Of a stretch of 64,000 bases of DNA, positions 9,992-20,143 are shown one piece after another; the stretch's first letter is position 1; the number at the start of each line of letters is the position of its first letter. This DNA comes from Corynebacterium sp. CNJ-954 (lineage in GTDB: Bacteria; Actinomycetota; Actinomycetes; Mycobacteriales; Mycobacteriaceae), in contig NZ_MKKI01000046.1 in NCBI RefSeq assembly GCF_001942345.1, forward strand, positions 62,001 to 126,000, in the 5' to 3' direction. The notes below the pieces were generated by a model. That model saw only the letters and a program-made list of their open reading frames with translations, made no database searches and was not told where the DNA came from. The translations under genes and the position numbers were made by a program.

Positions 9992-10456
9992 TTACCCTGC
10001 CCGCTCAGCGGTGTCGGCGATTGCCGCCAGGGTCTGGTCCATCCCCATCTTCAACTCGGATTCGAAGGTCTCGTTTCCGCCCAGGGCGGTCGCGACCATG
10101 GCGCGCGAGATCAGGGAGGTGTCACCGTCGACGAGGCGCGACTCGGTGAGCTCGGTGGTGCCGTCACCGTTGTCGGCGAGTTCGAACCGCCACCTCGAGC
10201 CGTTGATGGGGACGCGCCACTCGAGACTGTCATTCGGCGACCACCGGGTGACCTTCGACCAGGTGGGCCAGAAGATCACGCCACGGCGGTTCAGGTTCAG
10301 AGTGGTCGTGCCGACCCCGGGCGTGCCACCCAGGACGAACATCTTCTTGCACTGGGGGCTGCGGTCACCCATGGCTGTGAGGTCGGAGACAACAGCCCAG
10401 ACTTTCTCGGGCGTGGCATTGATCGTGCGTGTGGTGGTGATCAGCTGGGTCGTCAT
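9992..10456 (-). CDS. SRPBCC family protein
   Basis: A 154-residue START/Bet v1-like hydrophobic-pocket protein. It begins [20 protein letters not shown], the usual first strand and helix, and contains [14 protein letters not shown] and a C-terminal amphipathic helix. The ATG at 10456, rather than 10480, is favoured by TAGTGT (10464-10469) exactly 7 bases upstream. The ligand and role are unknown; a lipid or polyketide carrier role is possible. It precedes ppa on the same strand. Confidence 0.75.
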   Translation of the reverse strand: MTTQLITTTRTINATPEKVWAVVSDLTAMGDRSPQCKKMFVLGGTPGVGTTTLNLNRRGVIFWPTWSKVTRWSPNDSLEWRVPINGSRWRFELADNGDGTTELTESRLVDGDTSLISRAMVATALGGNETFESELKMGMDQTLAAIADTAERAG

Positions 10457-10638
10457 GGATCTGACACTACGGTCCGTCACCCGGACGGCGCAGGAGAATA
10501 CCGGGAGAACTTCGGGGATGACTCGGGCGGTTCCACGGAGGTCCTGTGGTGGCGGGCCTGGTGCGCCGGTGGTCGTCGGATACCCTGGTGTGGTCCTACA
10601 TGCATTCAGCTCCCTCGCAGGAAGGCATCGATGCCCCG

Positions 10639-11997
10639 ATGAGCAAGTCCGCCTCGCGCCGTTGGTTGTACGGCATCCTGGCTTTCCTCGTGGCCGTCAT
10701 CGTGGTGGTGGCTGCCGCACTGGTGATCCACCAGCGCAACGCCTACACCGTGGCGGATGCGCAACCTCTACCTGAGCCGTCGCCCGTCCTGGCTCCGGCA
10801 CAGACGGACGGCCCCGCTCCGGACGTCAGCGACGAACTCGCGGGGCCCGCGTCCGATCCCGCACTGGGGAGGTTGTCCGGGCATGTCACAGACATCGCCT
10901 CGGGCGAGGAGGTGTGGTCGGAGAACCCGGACACCATGCTGGTGCCCGCCTCCGCCACGAAGCTGGCGACGGCGACCGCAGCTCTCGTCACTCTTGACGC
11001 GGATGAACGGGTCGGGACGACGGTGTACCCGGGGGCGAAGCCCGGCCAGATCGTCCTGAAGGGCGACGGTGACATCACCCTCGAACGGTCCGAGGGATCG
11101 GGGTTCTTCACCTCCCCTGCTTCCGTCGATGACCTTGCTTCGCAGGTCACCGATGCGTTGGACGGCAGCGGCAGCACCGACATCACCGAGATCGTCGTGG
11201 ATAATTCGGCGCGCGCCGGGTCGTTGTTCAACAAGACCTGGTCGCGTGACGACATCGGTGCCGGCAACGTAGCCCCGCTGTCGGCGGTGATGCTGGACGC
11301 CGGGCGGTTGGACCCCACGGACTCCTACTCGCCGCGGTCGACGACCCCGGCCTCTGACGTGGGTGATGCTCTGGCGTCGGCACTGGGAGCCGACGGGGCG
11401 ACGGTCTCGGTGACCGACAGCGCAGTCGACGTCAGCGACGAGTCTGCGCTGGCGACGGTGTACTCCGCACCACTGAGCACGCGGATCCGCGACATGCTCC
11501 TGCACAGCGACAACCTGCTCGCTGAGGCGGTCGGACGGGAGGTCGCGCAGGCGCGTGGCGAGGATCCGACGTTCGAGGGGGCGACGAAAGCGACCCTCGC
11601 GGCGCTGACGGAGGAAGGTCTGGACGTCAGCAAGGTGGTGCTGCGGGACAACTCCGGGATGAGTGAGAGCAACCGGCTCAACGCCCGCATTCTCGACGGC
11701 ATCATCACCGCCGCCGGGACGGACGACGACCTGCGGGTGATGCTGGACGGACTGCCTGTCGCCGCGGGCAACGGAACCCTGCTCGACCGGTACGGGGACG
11801 GATCCGGTGCCACCGGTGGCGCCGGGTGGGTGCGGGCGAAGACCGGCACCCTGGACGGGGTGAACACGTTGGCGGGAACGGTGACCACCGAGGCGGGCCG
11901 AACCCTGAGTTTCGCGTTCCTGTCGAACGGCTCGGATGCCGACGAGGGTCGGGCGGCGTTGGACCGGCTCGCGGCCGCCCTGCGTTCGGCGGTGTGA
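10639..11997 (+). CDS. dacB: D-alanyl-D-alanine carboxypeptidase / PBP4-type
   Basis: A 452-residue class C penicillin-binding protein that trims or cuts peptidoglycan cross-links outside the membrane. One N-terminal membrane segment (about residues 10-30) is followed by a proline-rich linker. The three active-site motifs are SATK (about 105-108), SDN (about 289-291) and KTG (about 399-401). GGAAGG lies upstream of ATG 10639. tilS starts 15 bases after the stop, so dacB heads the tilS-hpt run, as in other corynebacteria. Confidence 0.9.
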   Translation: MSKSASRRWLYGILAFLVAVIVVVAAALVIHQRNAYTVADAQPLPEPSPVLAPAQTDGPAPDVSDELAGPASDPALGRLSGHVTDIASGEEVWSENPDTMLVPASATKLATATAALVTLDADERVGTTVYPGAKPGQIVLKGDGDITLERSEGSGFFTSPASVDDLASQVTDALDGSGSTDITEIVVDNSARAGSLFNKTWSRDDIGAGNVAPLSAVMLDAGRLDPTDSYSPRSTTPASDVGDALASALGADGATVSVTDSAVDVSDESALATVYSAPLSTRIRDMLLHSDNLLAEAVGREVAQARGEDPTFEGATKATLAALTEEGLDVSKVVLRDNSGMSESNRLNARILDGIITAAGTDDDLRVMLDGLPVAAGNGTLLDRYGDGSGATGGAGWVRAKTGTLDGVNTLAGTVTTEAGRTLSFAFLSNGSDADEGRAALDRLAAALRSAV

Positions 11998-12012
11998 CCT
12001 GGAGTCAAACGC

Positions 12013-13071
12013 ATGATTGACACGCCCCACACCCTCGAGGTCCGTCGCAGCCTGCGGCGTTTCCTCTCGGCACACGCTCCACGCCTGTCCCGGGGAGACG
12101 CCGTCGTCTGCGGAGTGTCCGGGGGAGGGGACTCGCTGGCGCTGGCCGCGGCGTGTGTGCATGCCGGGCTCGACGTGACCACCGTGACCGTCGACCACGG
12201 CCTGCAGGACGGTTCTGCCGAGGTCGCCCGGGAGGCGGCGCGGACCTGCAGGGAGCTGGGGGCGTCGGCACGGACAGTGCGGGTACAGGTCACGGGAGCG
12301 GGGGAGGCAGCTGCCCGGGACGCGCGATACCGAGCGTTGGGGGGGTGCGCGGCAGGACGTCCCGTCCTCGTCGCACACACCGCCGACGATGACGCTGAGG
12401 GGCTGCTGCTGGCCCTGGCGCGGGGATCGGGGACGGGAAGCCTCGCCGGGCTGCGGGAGATCACCGGTGACCACCCCGTCGTCTCGGCAGGGGCCGGATG
12501 GCTCGGACGTCCGCTCCTCCACGCGACCCGCGCCGACACCCTCGGCAGCTGTGCCGAGCTCGGGATCGATGTCTGGCACGACCCGCACAACACCAGTGCC
12601 ACCGTGCTGCGTTCGCGCGTCCGCAACGAGCTCCTGCCCATGGCGCGGGAGATTCTCGGTGAGCATGTCGGTGACGCACTGGCGCGTTCGGCCCGGCTGC
12701 TCCGGGAGGACGCCGACCTGCTCGACGATCAGGCGCGACGGGTGCTGTCCGAGGTCGGGGCGAGAGGTTCGGCGACTCTTCCGGTCGGTGTCCTCGTCGG
12801 GCACCCCGCCGCCCTGCGTCGACGCGTCCTGCGCCGGTGGCTGGGGGCGCAGGTGGGGCCGTTGACCTCGCGGCATCTGGAGGCGATGGACGCTCTCGTG
12901 GCCGGCTGGCACGGGCAGGGACCGGTCGCGGTGCCGTATCCGGAGACCGGGTCGCCGTCCACACTGTCGCGGACCTCTACAATGGGGGGCACCCGTCGAC
13001 TGGTGGTGCGTCGCCGTCGGACGACCACCGGCAGTCAGCTAGTACTAGAGCAAGAGGACAGGACCCCGTGA
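12013..13071 (+). CDS. tilS: tRNA(Ile) lysidine synthase
   Basis: A 352-residue ATP-dependent enzyme that changes cytidine 34 of the CAU tRNA-Ile to lysidine, needed to read AUA codons. The PP-loop SGGGDS is at residues 36-41, followed by VTVDHGLQDGS, and the HDPHNTS segment is part of the tRNA-recognising core. The C-terminal domain is short, as in actinobacteria. Its stop codon overlaps the hpt start by one base, so the two are translationally linked. Confidence 0.93.
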   Translation: MIDTPHTLEVRRSLRRFLSAHAPRLSRGDAVVCGVSGGGDSLALAAACVHAGLDVTTVTVDHGLQDGSAEVAREAARTCRELGASARTVRVQVTGAGEAAARDARYRALGGCAAGRPVLVAHTADDDAEGLLLALARGSGTGSLAGLREITGDHPVVSAGAGWLGRPLLHATRADTLGSCAELGIDVWHDPHNTSATVLRSRVRNELLPMAREILGEHVGDALARSARLLREDADLLDDQARRVLSEVGARGSATLPVGVLVGHPAALRRRVLRRWLGAQVGPLTSRHLEAMDALVAGWHGQGPVAVPYPETGSPSTLSRTSTMGGTRRLVVRRRRTTTGSQLVLEQEDRTP

Positions 13072-13649
13072 TGATCGCCAAGAGCGCCGACGTACCCGAC
13101 AACTGTTACCACGACGACGTCGAGGGTGTTCTCGTCGACGAAGCCACACTCCACGCCCGGATCGCCGAGATGGCGAAGGCCGCCAGCGACCGCTACCGGG
13201 GTGAGGACGAGGACACGATCCTGCTGTGTGTGCTCAAGGGGGCTACCTACTTCATCGCGGACTTCGCCCGGGCGATGGACATCCCTACGCAGATGGAGTT
13301 CATGGCCCTGTCCACCTACGGTCAGTCGGCGGAGTCCTCCGGCACCGTGGAGATCCGCATGGACCTGACGCGCGACATCGCCGGTCGGAACGTGATCATT
13401 CTCGAGGACATCATCGAGTCCGGCATCACCCTGCACTGGTTGGTGGACCACCTGAAGGGACGGGGCCCGAAGAGCCTCGAGGTTGTCACGCTGCTGCGTA
13501 AGCCCGAGGCGGTGGAGCGTGACGTGGAGACGACCGACATCGGGTTCGACATCCCCAGTGATTTCGTGGTCGGCTACGGCCTGGACTACGCGGAGCGTTA
13601 CCGTGACCTGCCGTGGGTCGGGACGCTGCGCCCCAGCGTGTACAGCTAG
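13071..13649 (+). CDS. hpt: Hypoxanthine phosphoribosyltransferase
   Basis: A 192-residue purine salvage enzyme that joins hypoxanthine (or guanine) to PRPP. The PRPP-binding motif [13 protein letters not shown] is at about residues 108-120, and [15 protein letters not shown] is the usual pyrophosphate-loop region. ATG 13071 overlaps the tilS stop (TGATG). Position between tilS and ftsH is the conserved actinobacterial order. Confidence 0.95.
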   Translation: MIAKSADVPDNCYHDDVEGVLVDEATLHARIAEMAKAASDRYRGEDEDTILLCVLKGATYFIADFARAMDIPTQMEFMALSTYGQSAESSGTVEIRMDLTRDIAGRNVIILEDIIESGITLHWLVDHLKGRGPKSLEVVTLLRKPEAVERDVETTDIGFDIPSDFVVGYGLDYAERYRDLPWVGTLRPSVYS

Positions 13650-13687
13650 GAACGGTGCGCACGGTCCTGCGATACGCTAGTGGGACT

Positions 13688-16041
13688 ATGAACAAGAAGA
13701 GGGTTCTGAGGATCGCCGCCATCGCCGCCGCGGTTCTCGTCGTCATCTACGCTTTCGGTGTCCTCACCGACTCCACCCGCGGCTACGACGACGTCGACAC
13801 ATCGGTCGCCATGAAGCAGTTCGACGACAACAATGTCGCCGAGGTGCAGATCAACGACCGTGAGCAGCAGTTGCAGATGACGCTGCGCAACGACATCAGT
13901 GTCGACGGCAAGGACGGGATCGACCAGGTCACCGCGCAGTACCCTGCGCGGGCCGCCGACACCGTCTTCGACCGCGTCGAGGCCTCGGACGCCGACAGCT
14001 ACACCACCAACGTCACCCAGGACAGCATCCTCGGCTCCCTGCTGGTCATGCTGCTGCCGATCCTGCTGATCGGTGCCCTGCTGCTGTTCTTCCTCACGAG
14101 GATGCAGGGCGGCCCGGGTGGGGCGTTCAACATCGGCAAGTCGAAGGCCAAGGAACTCAACGTCGACAACCCGGACACCACCTTCGACAATGTCGCGGGT
14201 GCGGACGAGGCGGTCGAGGAGCTCGACGAGATCCGTGACTTCCTGCAGAATCCGGAGCGCTACGAGCACCTCGGGGCGAAGATCCCCCGCGGTGTCCTGC
14301 TCTACGGGCCTCCCGGCACGGGCAAGACCCTTCTCGCCCGCGCGGTGGCCGGTGAGGCCGGTGTGCCCTTCTACACGATCTCCGGTTCGGACTTCGTCGA
14401 GATGTTCGTCGGCGTGGGCGCCTCCCGGGTGCGCGACCTGTTCAAGACCGCCAAGGAGAACAGCCCCTGCATCATCTTCGTGGACGAGATCGACGCGGTG
14501 GGCCGCCAACGTGGTGCCGGCATGGGTGGCGGCCATGACGAGCGCGAACAGACACTCAACCAGCTGCTCGTGGAGATGGACGGTTTCAGCGACCGGGAGA
14601 ACGTCATCCTGATGGCCGCGACGAACCGTCCGGACATCCTCGACCCGGCGTTGCTGCGCCCGGGCCGGTTCGACCGTCAGATTCCCGTCAGCAACCCCGA
14701 CATCGCCGGACGTGAGCAGATCCTGCGCGTGCACTCCGAGGGCAAGCCCCTGGCCCCGGACGTGGACCTGAACTCCCTGGCGAAGCGCACGGTGGGCATG
14801 TCCGGTGCGGACCTGGCCAACGTCCTGAACGAGGCGGCGCTGCTGACAGCCCGCGTGGACGGGAACGTCATCACCGGTGATGCACTTGAGGAGGCGACCG
14901 ACCGGGTCATCGGCGGTCCGCGCCGCAGCACCAAGATCATCTCGGAGCATGAGAAGAAGGTCACCGCCTACCACGAGGGCGGTCACACTCTCGCCGCCTG
15001 GGGCATCAAGGACATCGAGCGGGTCTACAAGGTCACCATCCTCGCCCGCGGCGTACCGGCGGTCACGCGATGGCCGTCCCGGAGGACGACAAGGGAATGT
15101 ACAACCGGTCGGAGCTTTTCGCGCGACTGGTCTTCGCCATGGGTGGCCGGTCCGCCGAGGAACTCGTCTTCGGATCGCCGACCACCGGTGCCTCCGCCGA
15201 CATCGAGCAGGCGACGAAGATCGCCCGCTCCATGGTCACCGAGTACGGCATGAGCCCGGAACTCGGTGCCGTGAAGTACGGCGAGGAACAGGGCGACCCC
15301 TTCGTCGGAAGGGGCGGGCAAGGTTCCCTGGAGTACTCGCCTGCTGTGGCGGCGACCATTGACGACCAGGTCCGCATGCTCATCGAGAAGGCACACGGGG
15401 TGGCTTACCGGATCCTGCGGGACAACCGCGACTACCTCGACCGTCTCGCCGAGAAGCTGCTGGAGAAGGAGACGCTGCGCCGTCCGGACCTCGAGGCGAT
15501 CTTCGAGGACATGGAACCGGTCGAGGTCAGCGACATCTTCCCCAACCAGGACATCGACCACCCGAAGGACTTCCGCGAGCCGGTGAAGACACCCACCGAG
15601 CTGGCGCGCGAGCGGGGCGAGGAACTCCCCGCCCGCAACGACTTCTTCTCCGAGGCACGTAAGGCCCGCATCGAGCGGCGCCGACGCCAGCAGGCGGATG
15701 AACTGGAGCAGAAGCAGGACCACCCGCAGGCACCACGCACCCCCGGGCGGTGGAGTGGGCAGTCGCACCCCGACCACCTGTGGGGTGGTCAGGACCGGGT
15801 GAATCCGGATGAACCGGGCCGGCATCCCGGCGAAAGCAGCTACGGAACGTCCGGCGACGCTGGAAGTACTGAGAGCGCCGGGGACGAGCCGTTGCGCGGC
15901 TTCCGGCTCCCGGACAGTGAACAACCGGACAACCCGTGGACGAGCGACGATGCTCCGACGCGTAACCTGAGGGCCCAGAACAGTGGCCAGCATGACGGTG
16001 GACGCCACCACCGCCCTGACGACTCCGACGAGAAAGACTGA
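13688..16041 (+). pseudogene. ftsH: Cell-division protease FtsH, frameshifted
   Basis: A membrane-anchored AAA+ zinc protease that degrades misassembled membrane proteins. Two N-terminal membrane segments flank a periplasmic-side loop (about residues 8-25 and 115-138), then Walker A GPPGTGKT (about 206-213), Walker B IIFVDEID, and the zinc motif HEGGH (about 428-432). The frame breaks near 15052: restoring one C gives [18 protein letters not shown] and joins the two frames into about 785 codons. The hydrophilic, proline-rich C-terminal tail is usual in this group. The break is probably a sequence error. Confidence 0.9.
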
Positions 16042-16050
16042 TCTGACACC

Positions 16051-16665
16051 GTGACCGACTCTGTGACCGACAGTGACAACAGCCGCGACGGCGGCCGGGT
16101 CTTCGACCAGGCGCGCGCCGAGGCTGCGGTGCGTGAACTCCTGCTCGCCGTGGGGGAGGACCCTGACCGGGAAGGACTGCTGGAGACTCCGGCGCGGGTC
16201 GCCCGTGCCTACCGTGAGTCCTTCGGCGGACTCTACGAGGATCCGGCGGAGGTGCTCGCCAAGACCTTCAACGAGGACCACCGCGAACTCGTCCTGGTCA
16301 AGGACATCCCGATCTACTCCACCTGCGAGCATCATCTGGTGCCGTTCTACGGACACGCCCACATCGGCTACATCCCCGGGGACTCGGGGACGGTCACCGG
16401 CCTGTCGAAGCTCGCGCGGCTGGCCGACGGATACGCCAAACGCCCCCAGGTTCAGGAGCGTCTGACCAGCCAGATCGCCGACGCTGTCTCAGAGCGGCTC
16501 CAGGCGCACGCCGTCATCGTCGTCATCGAGGCCGAGCACCTGTGCATGGCGATGCGGGGTATCCGGAAACCGGGCGCCTCCACCGTGACATCGGCGGTCC
16601 GTGGCGGTTTCCGCGAGGACGCCCGCTCCCGCGCCGAGGCACTCAGCCTCATCCGCGGTCACTGA
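16051..16665 (+). CDS. folE: GTP cyclohydrolase I
   Basis: A 204-residue type IA enzyme that opens and rearranges GTP to dihydroneopterin triphosphate, the first step of folate synthesis. Zinc ligands are seen as Cys92 and His95 in STCEHH and Cys165 in EHLCMAMRG. It starts with GTG ten bases after ftsH and heads the fol cluster. Confidence 0.96.
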   Translation: MTDSVTDSDNSRDGGRVFDQARAEAAVRELLLAVGEDPDREGLLETPARVARAYRESFGGLYEDPAEVLAKTFNEDHRELVLVKDIPIYSTCEHHLVPFYGHAHIGYIPGDSGTVTGLSKLARLADGYAKRPQVQERLTSQIADAVSERLQAHAVIVVIEAEHLCMAMRGIRKPGASTVTSAVRGGFREDARSRAEALSLIRGH

Positions 16666-16691
16666 GCGGCGGGTAGGACGGCATACCCGCG

Positions 16692-17582
16692 ATGGCAGCC
16701 ATGACAGATTCGACAGCGACGACGGCCACGACGGCGGTGATGGGGATCCTCAACGTCACCGAGGATTCCTTCTCCGACGGAGGGGAGTGGACGACCACCG
16801 GCAGGGCCCTCGCCCATGCCCGGGCCATGGTCGCCGACGGCGCGGACATCATCGACGTCGGTGGGGAGTCGACCCGGCCCGGCGCCACGCGTGTGCCAGC
16901 GGAACTCGAGGCTGAGCGGGTCGTGCCCGTCATTCGGGCACTCCACGCAGAGGGGGTGACCACCAGCGTGGACACGATGAGGGCGTCGACGGCCGCCGCG
17001 GCGATCGAGGCCGGGGTCGACATCGTCAACGACGTGTCCGGAGGGCTGGCCGACGAGGCGATGTACCGCACTGTCGCGGAGTCCGGGGTCGACTACTGCC
17101 TGATGCACTGGCGTGCGGAGCGTTTCGAGTCCGCGTCCGGACGTGCCGACCATGGAGAGGACGTCGTCGCTGACGTCAGTGACCTCCTGTCGTCCCTGGC
17201 GTCCCGCGCCGAGCACGCCGGCATCGACCCCGGGCGCATCATCCTGGACCCGGGGCTCGGCTTCGCCAAGAACGCCGACGACAACTGGGCGCTGCTGGCG
17301 GGTATGCGTTCCTACATGACCCTGGGATACCGTGTCCTCATCGGTGCGAGCAGGAAGAGATTCCTCACCGCACTGCGTCCGGGACCGGACGGCGCACCGG
17401 GCACACCCGAGTCGGCCGATGACGCGACCGCTGCGGTGAGCGCCCTTGCTGCAGCGTCCGGCGCCTGGGCCGTCCGCGTCCACAACGTCGCCGCGAACCG
17501 CGCCGCCGTGGACGTCGCACGGTCCGTGGCCACCGGCCGCGGTCCGGCATTACCTGAAGGATGGAGGGCCCGCCGTGGCTGA
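16692..17582 (+). CDS. folP: Dihydropteroate synthase
   Basis: A 296-residue TIM-barrel enzyme that joins p-aminobenzoate to the pterin pyrophosphate; the target of sulfonamides. Family motifs are MGILNVTEDSFSDGG near the N-terminus, DIIDVGGESTRPGA, and GASRKRFL near the C-terminus. ATG 16692 and a second ATG at 16701 are both possible starts. It overlaps folB by 8 bases. Confidence 0.95.
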   Translation: MAAMTDSTATTATTAVMGILNVTEDSFSDGGEWTTTGRALAHARAMVADGADIIDVGGESTRPGATRVPAELEAERVVPVIRALHAEGVTTSVDTMRASTAAAAIEAGVDIVNDVSGGLADEAMYRTVAESGVDYCLMHWRAERFESASGRADHGEDVVADVSDLLSSLASRAEHAGIDPGRIILDPGLGFAKNADDNWALLAGMRSYMTLGYRVLIGASRKRFLTALRPGPDGAPGTPESADDATAAVSALAAASGAWAVRVHNVAANRAAVDVARSVATGRGPALPEGWRARRG

Positions 17583-17955
17583 CCGTATCGAACTGACCGG
17601 ACTGGAGGTCTACGGCTACCACGGTGTCTACGACTTCGAGAAGGAGCAGGGGCAGAAGTTCATCGTCGACCTGGTGGTCTGGACGGACTTCACCGCCGCC
17701 GTCGCCGACGATGACATCGCCAGGACGATCTCCTACGTCGATCTCGCCGACATCGCCGTGGGGATTGTCTCCGGACCGAGCATGGACCTGATCGAGACGG
17801 TCTCCGCGTCGATCGCCGACCAGATCAACGACGTCGACGGAGTCCTCGCAGTGGAAGTCACGGTCCACAAACCGGATGCACCGATCCATCATCCGTTCTC
17901 TGATGTCCGCGTGGTCGCCCGCCGGTCACGTAAGACCCCCGGGACCAGGACATGA
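17575..17955 (+). CDS. folB: Dihydroneopterin aldolase
   Basis: A 126-residue enzyme that cleaves dihydroneopterin to the hydroxymethyl pterin. The motif GLEVYGYHGVYDFEKEQGQ contains the substrate-binding and oligomer residues. The start is GTG 17575 inside the end of folP, with GGAGGG upstream, and the stop overlaps folK by 4 bases, so the cluster is translationally coupled. Confidence 0.93.
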   Translation: MADRIELTGLEVYGYHGVYDFEKEQGQKFIVDLVVWTDFTAAVADDDIARTISYVDLADIAVGIVSGPSMDLIETVSASIADQINDVDGVLAVEVTVHKPDAPIHHPFSDVRVVARRSRKTPGTRT

Positions 17956-18530
17956 CCGACCACACTCCCGAGGATCCTGCTGGCCGGGCTGTCCCGGCCG
18001 TCCTGGCTTTCGGCTCGAACCTGCCGGGTGCGCTGTCCGGCCCGGAGGAGCAGATCCGTCGCGCCGCGGGTGCTCTCGTGGCCGTTGAGGGTGTCGCCCC
18101 GGTCAGCGCCAGCGCGATGTTCGCCACCCCGCCGTGGGGGGTGACCGATCAGGACGAGTTCCGTAACTGCGTCCTCACCGTCCGCACGACACTCGACCCG
18201 ATGGCCCTTCTTCGACACTGCCAGGACCTGGAGCAGGCGGCACGTCGGGTGCGGGACCGGCACTGGGGTCCGCGCACCCTCGACATCGACATCATCGACT
18301 ACGCCGGCATCCGCAGTGACGGCCGGTGGGGTGAGGAACTCATCCTGCCGCACCCGTGGGCCCATCAGCGGCCGTTCGTCCTCGTGCCCTGGCTGGACGC
18401 TGATCCACACGCCGTGTTGGACGGTCGACCCGTCCGGGAATGGTTGACCGCCTGCGAGGGACCGGAGGCGGGGGCGTCCGGGACGGCGGAGGGAATCCGT
18501 GTGCTCCCCGACGTACGATGGGCCCCATGA
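17952..18530 (+). CDS. folK: HPPK, 2-amino-4-hydroxy-6-hydroxymethyldihydropteridine pyrophosphokinase
   Basis: A 192-residue kinase that transfers pyrophosphate from ATP to the pterin, making the folP substrate. AFGSNLPGA is the first strand motif and DRHWGPRTLDIDIIDY holds the Mg-binding aspartates. HPWAHQRPFVLVP is the pterin-side loop. It overlaps both neighbours by 4 bases. Confidence 0.95.
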   Translation: MTDHTPEDPAGRAVPAVLAFGSNLPGALSGPEEQIRRAAGALVAVEGVAPVSASAMFATPPWGVTDQDEFRNCVLTVRTTLDPMALLRHCQDLEQAARRVRDRHWGPRTLDIDIIDYAGIRSDGRWGEELILPHPWAHQRPFVLVPWLDADPHAVLDGRPVREWLTACEGPEAGASGTAEGIRVLPDVRWAP

Positions 18531-19018
18531 ACCAGACCAGTGTCGGGCTGCTCGTCACCTCGGCGGTGGCCGCGGGTGTCGTGTCCTTCGCCGGTGTGTG
18601 GGTCTTCTACGGCAGGTTCCCCTCGATGAGTGTCAGCGGATCCACCGCGTTGTGGATCTTCGCTGTGGTGGCCGGCGTGCTGGCGGTGACCGTGCGGCGC
18701 CGGATCGCCGAGGGGGAGGTGGGGCAGGACCGCTCGCAGATGTCGCCGGTGTTCATCTCCCGGTGCGCCGTGTTCGGCAAGGCCGCAGCATGGATCGGCT
18801 CTCTGGCGGGCGGCTTCTACGGCGGAGTGACGGTGTACGTGCTCCTGCGACACGGGGAGCTTCTCGCCGCCCAGCAGGACACCCCCGGAGCGGTCACGTC
18901 TCTGCTGGCAGCGGCGGCCATGGCGGTCGCCGGTGTCCTGCTGGAACGAAGTTGTCTCGTCCCTCCCGGCGATGCCGACGGTGAGGAAGGGCATGGAGAT
19001 GTATTCTTGACGCCATGA
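18527..19018 (+). CDS. DUF3180 membrane protein
   Basis: A 163-residue protein with four predicted membrane segments (about residues 7-27, 43-56, 85-104 and 120-138). DUF3180 genes follow folK in most Corynebacteriales, and function is unknown. The ATG overlaps the folK stop, and TACGAT (18514-18519) lies exactly 7 bases upstream, so it may also have a leaderless promoter inside folK. Confidence 0.85.
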   Translation: MNQTSVGLLVTSAVAAGVVSFAGVWVFYGRFPSMSVSGSTALWIFAVVAGVLAVTVRRRIAEGEVGQDRSQMSPVFISRCAVFGKAAAWIGSLAGGFYGGVTVYVLLRHGELLAAQQDTPGAVTSLLAAAAMAVAGVLLERSCLVPPGDADGEEGHGDVFLTP

Positions 19019-20121
19019 GTTCCGCGTATTCGCCCGACGATTCGCACCGGCTTCCTGATCCGTCGAGCCGGAGCGGTTCCTCCACGCCCGGAAACGGTCT
19101 GAAGCTGCTGATGTACCTGGTGTTCGTCCTCGCCCTCGCGGCGACGATCATCATGTTCTTCGTCGACTCGGAGGTGTGGCTGAACGTCGCGGTCATCACC
19201 TCGCTGTGGGCCGCGTTCTTCGGAGCGATCCTGGTGTCGCGCTATTCCGGCGTGATCGGTGAGGAGCGTAGCCGCCGTCAGGAGCAGGAGCGCCGCCACC
19301 GGGCGGAGATGGATCGGGAACGCTCCGAGTCGCAGCGCCGTGAGGTCCAGCTGGAGAACGACTACCGCAGCCGTCTCGGCAGCGAGCACGACAAGACGCT
19401 CGACGCCATCCGTAAGGAGCTGGAGGCGATGCGTGAGCAGCTCTCCGACCTGTCCGGTGGTGACTGGAACAACGAGCAGGTGTCGCTGAAGGCGCGCGCT
19501 GAGCGCATCATCGAGTTGGAGCGCAACGTCTCCCGTGCCGGCGAGCAGGCCCGTCCGACAGCCGGGCAGGACACCCGTAGGGGGACGACGGCCACAGGCG
19601 TGGAGGGCACAGAAGGCGCAGAAGGCACAGAAGGCACCGGGAACGGTGCCGGTAAGCCGGGTGAGAACCGCTCCGGTGGACGCCGCGGTGGTTTCTCCAC
19701 GGGTACATTCGCCGCTGTGCGGTGGTCTGGCGCGGACAGTGAGGACACCACGCAGATCCCCATGGTCGTCGACACCCGCTCGATGGATGCCGCTGAGCAG
19801 ACGCAGACGGCACCTGCCGCCGACAGCACCGAGAGTGTGGAGGCGACCACCCCGGAGTCCCGGGAGACAGCCCAGACCCCCGAGGCCCGTCCTCGCTGGT
19901 CCGAGCAGCAGAACACGGCTGCCCCGGAACCGGAGAAGGCTGCGGAATCCGCTCCGGGACCCGTTCCGGAACAGGCCCCGGAACCGGTGTCCGAGCCCGC
20001 CCCCGGCCGTCGTCGCCGCGCCGAGGAAGCCGAGCCGCACGGTCGTCGTCGCGCCGACGAGAGTGACCAGGGCGTGACCGTCGCTGAGCTGATGGCGCAG
20101 ATGAAGAAGAACGCCCGGTAG
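19015..20121 (+). CDS. DUF6779 membrane protein
   Basis: A 368-residue protein with two membrane segments (about residues 31-47 and 55-76), a charged coiled-coil region of Arg/Glu repeats (about 82-150), and a long Pro/Glu/Ala-rich disordered region ending in two RRR clusters and VTVAELMAQMKK. This matches the Corynebacterium DUF6779 proteins next to the folate genes. The role is unknown; the coiled coil and tail suggest a scaffold at the membrane (inference). TATTCT (19002-19007) is 7 bases before the ATG. Confidence 0.8.
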   Translation: MSSAYSPDDSHRLPDPSSRSGSSTPGNGLKLLMYLVFVLALAATIIMFFVDSEVWLNVAVITSLWAAFFGAILVSRYSGVIGEERSRRQEQERRHRAEMDRERSESQRREVQLENDYRSRLGSEHDKTLDAIRKELEAMREQLSDLSGGDWNNEQVSLKARAERIIELERNVSRAGEQARPTAGQDTRRGTTATGVEGTEGAEGTEGTGNGAGKPGENRSGGRRGGFSTGTFAAVRWSGADSEDTTQIPMVVDTRSMDAAEQTQTAPAADSTESVEATTPESRETAQTPEARPRWSEQQNTAAPEPEKAAESAPGPVPEQAPEPVSEPAPGRRRRAEEAEPHGRRRADESDQGVTVAELMAQMKKNAR

Positions 20122-20143
20122 AACGACAGGTAGACTCATCGCC

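Noticed and set aside
10768-12912. 714-codon open frame on the minus strand opposite dacB and tilS
   Set aside because: Arises from GC-rich third positions; the plus strand has two recognised enzymes with all motifs.
15040-15070. Programmed frameshift in ftsH
   Set aside because: No slippery run or downstream structure, and five other genes show the same one-base loss.
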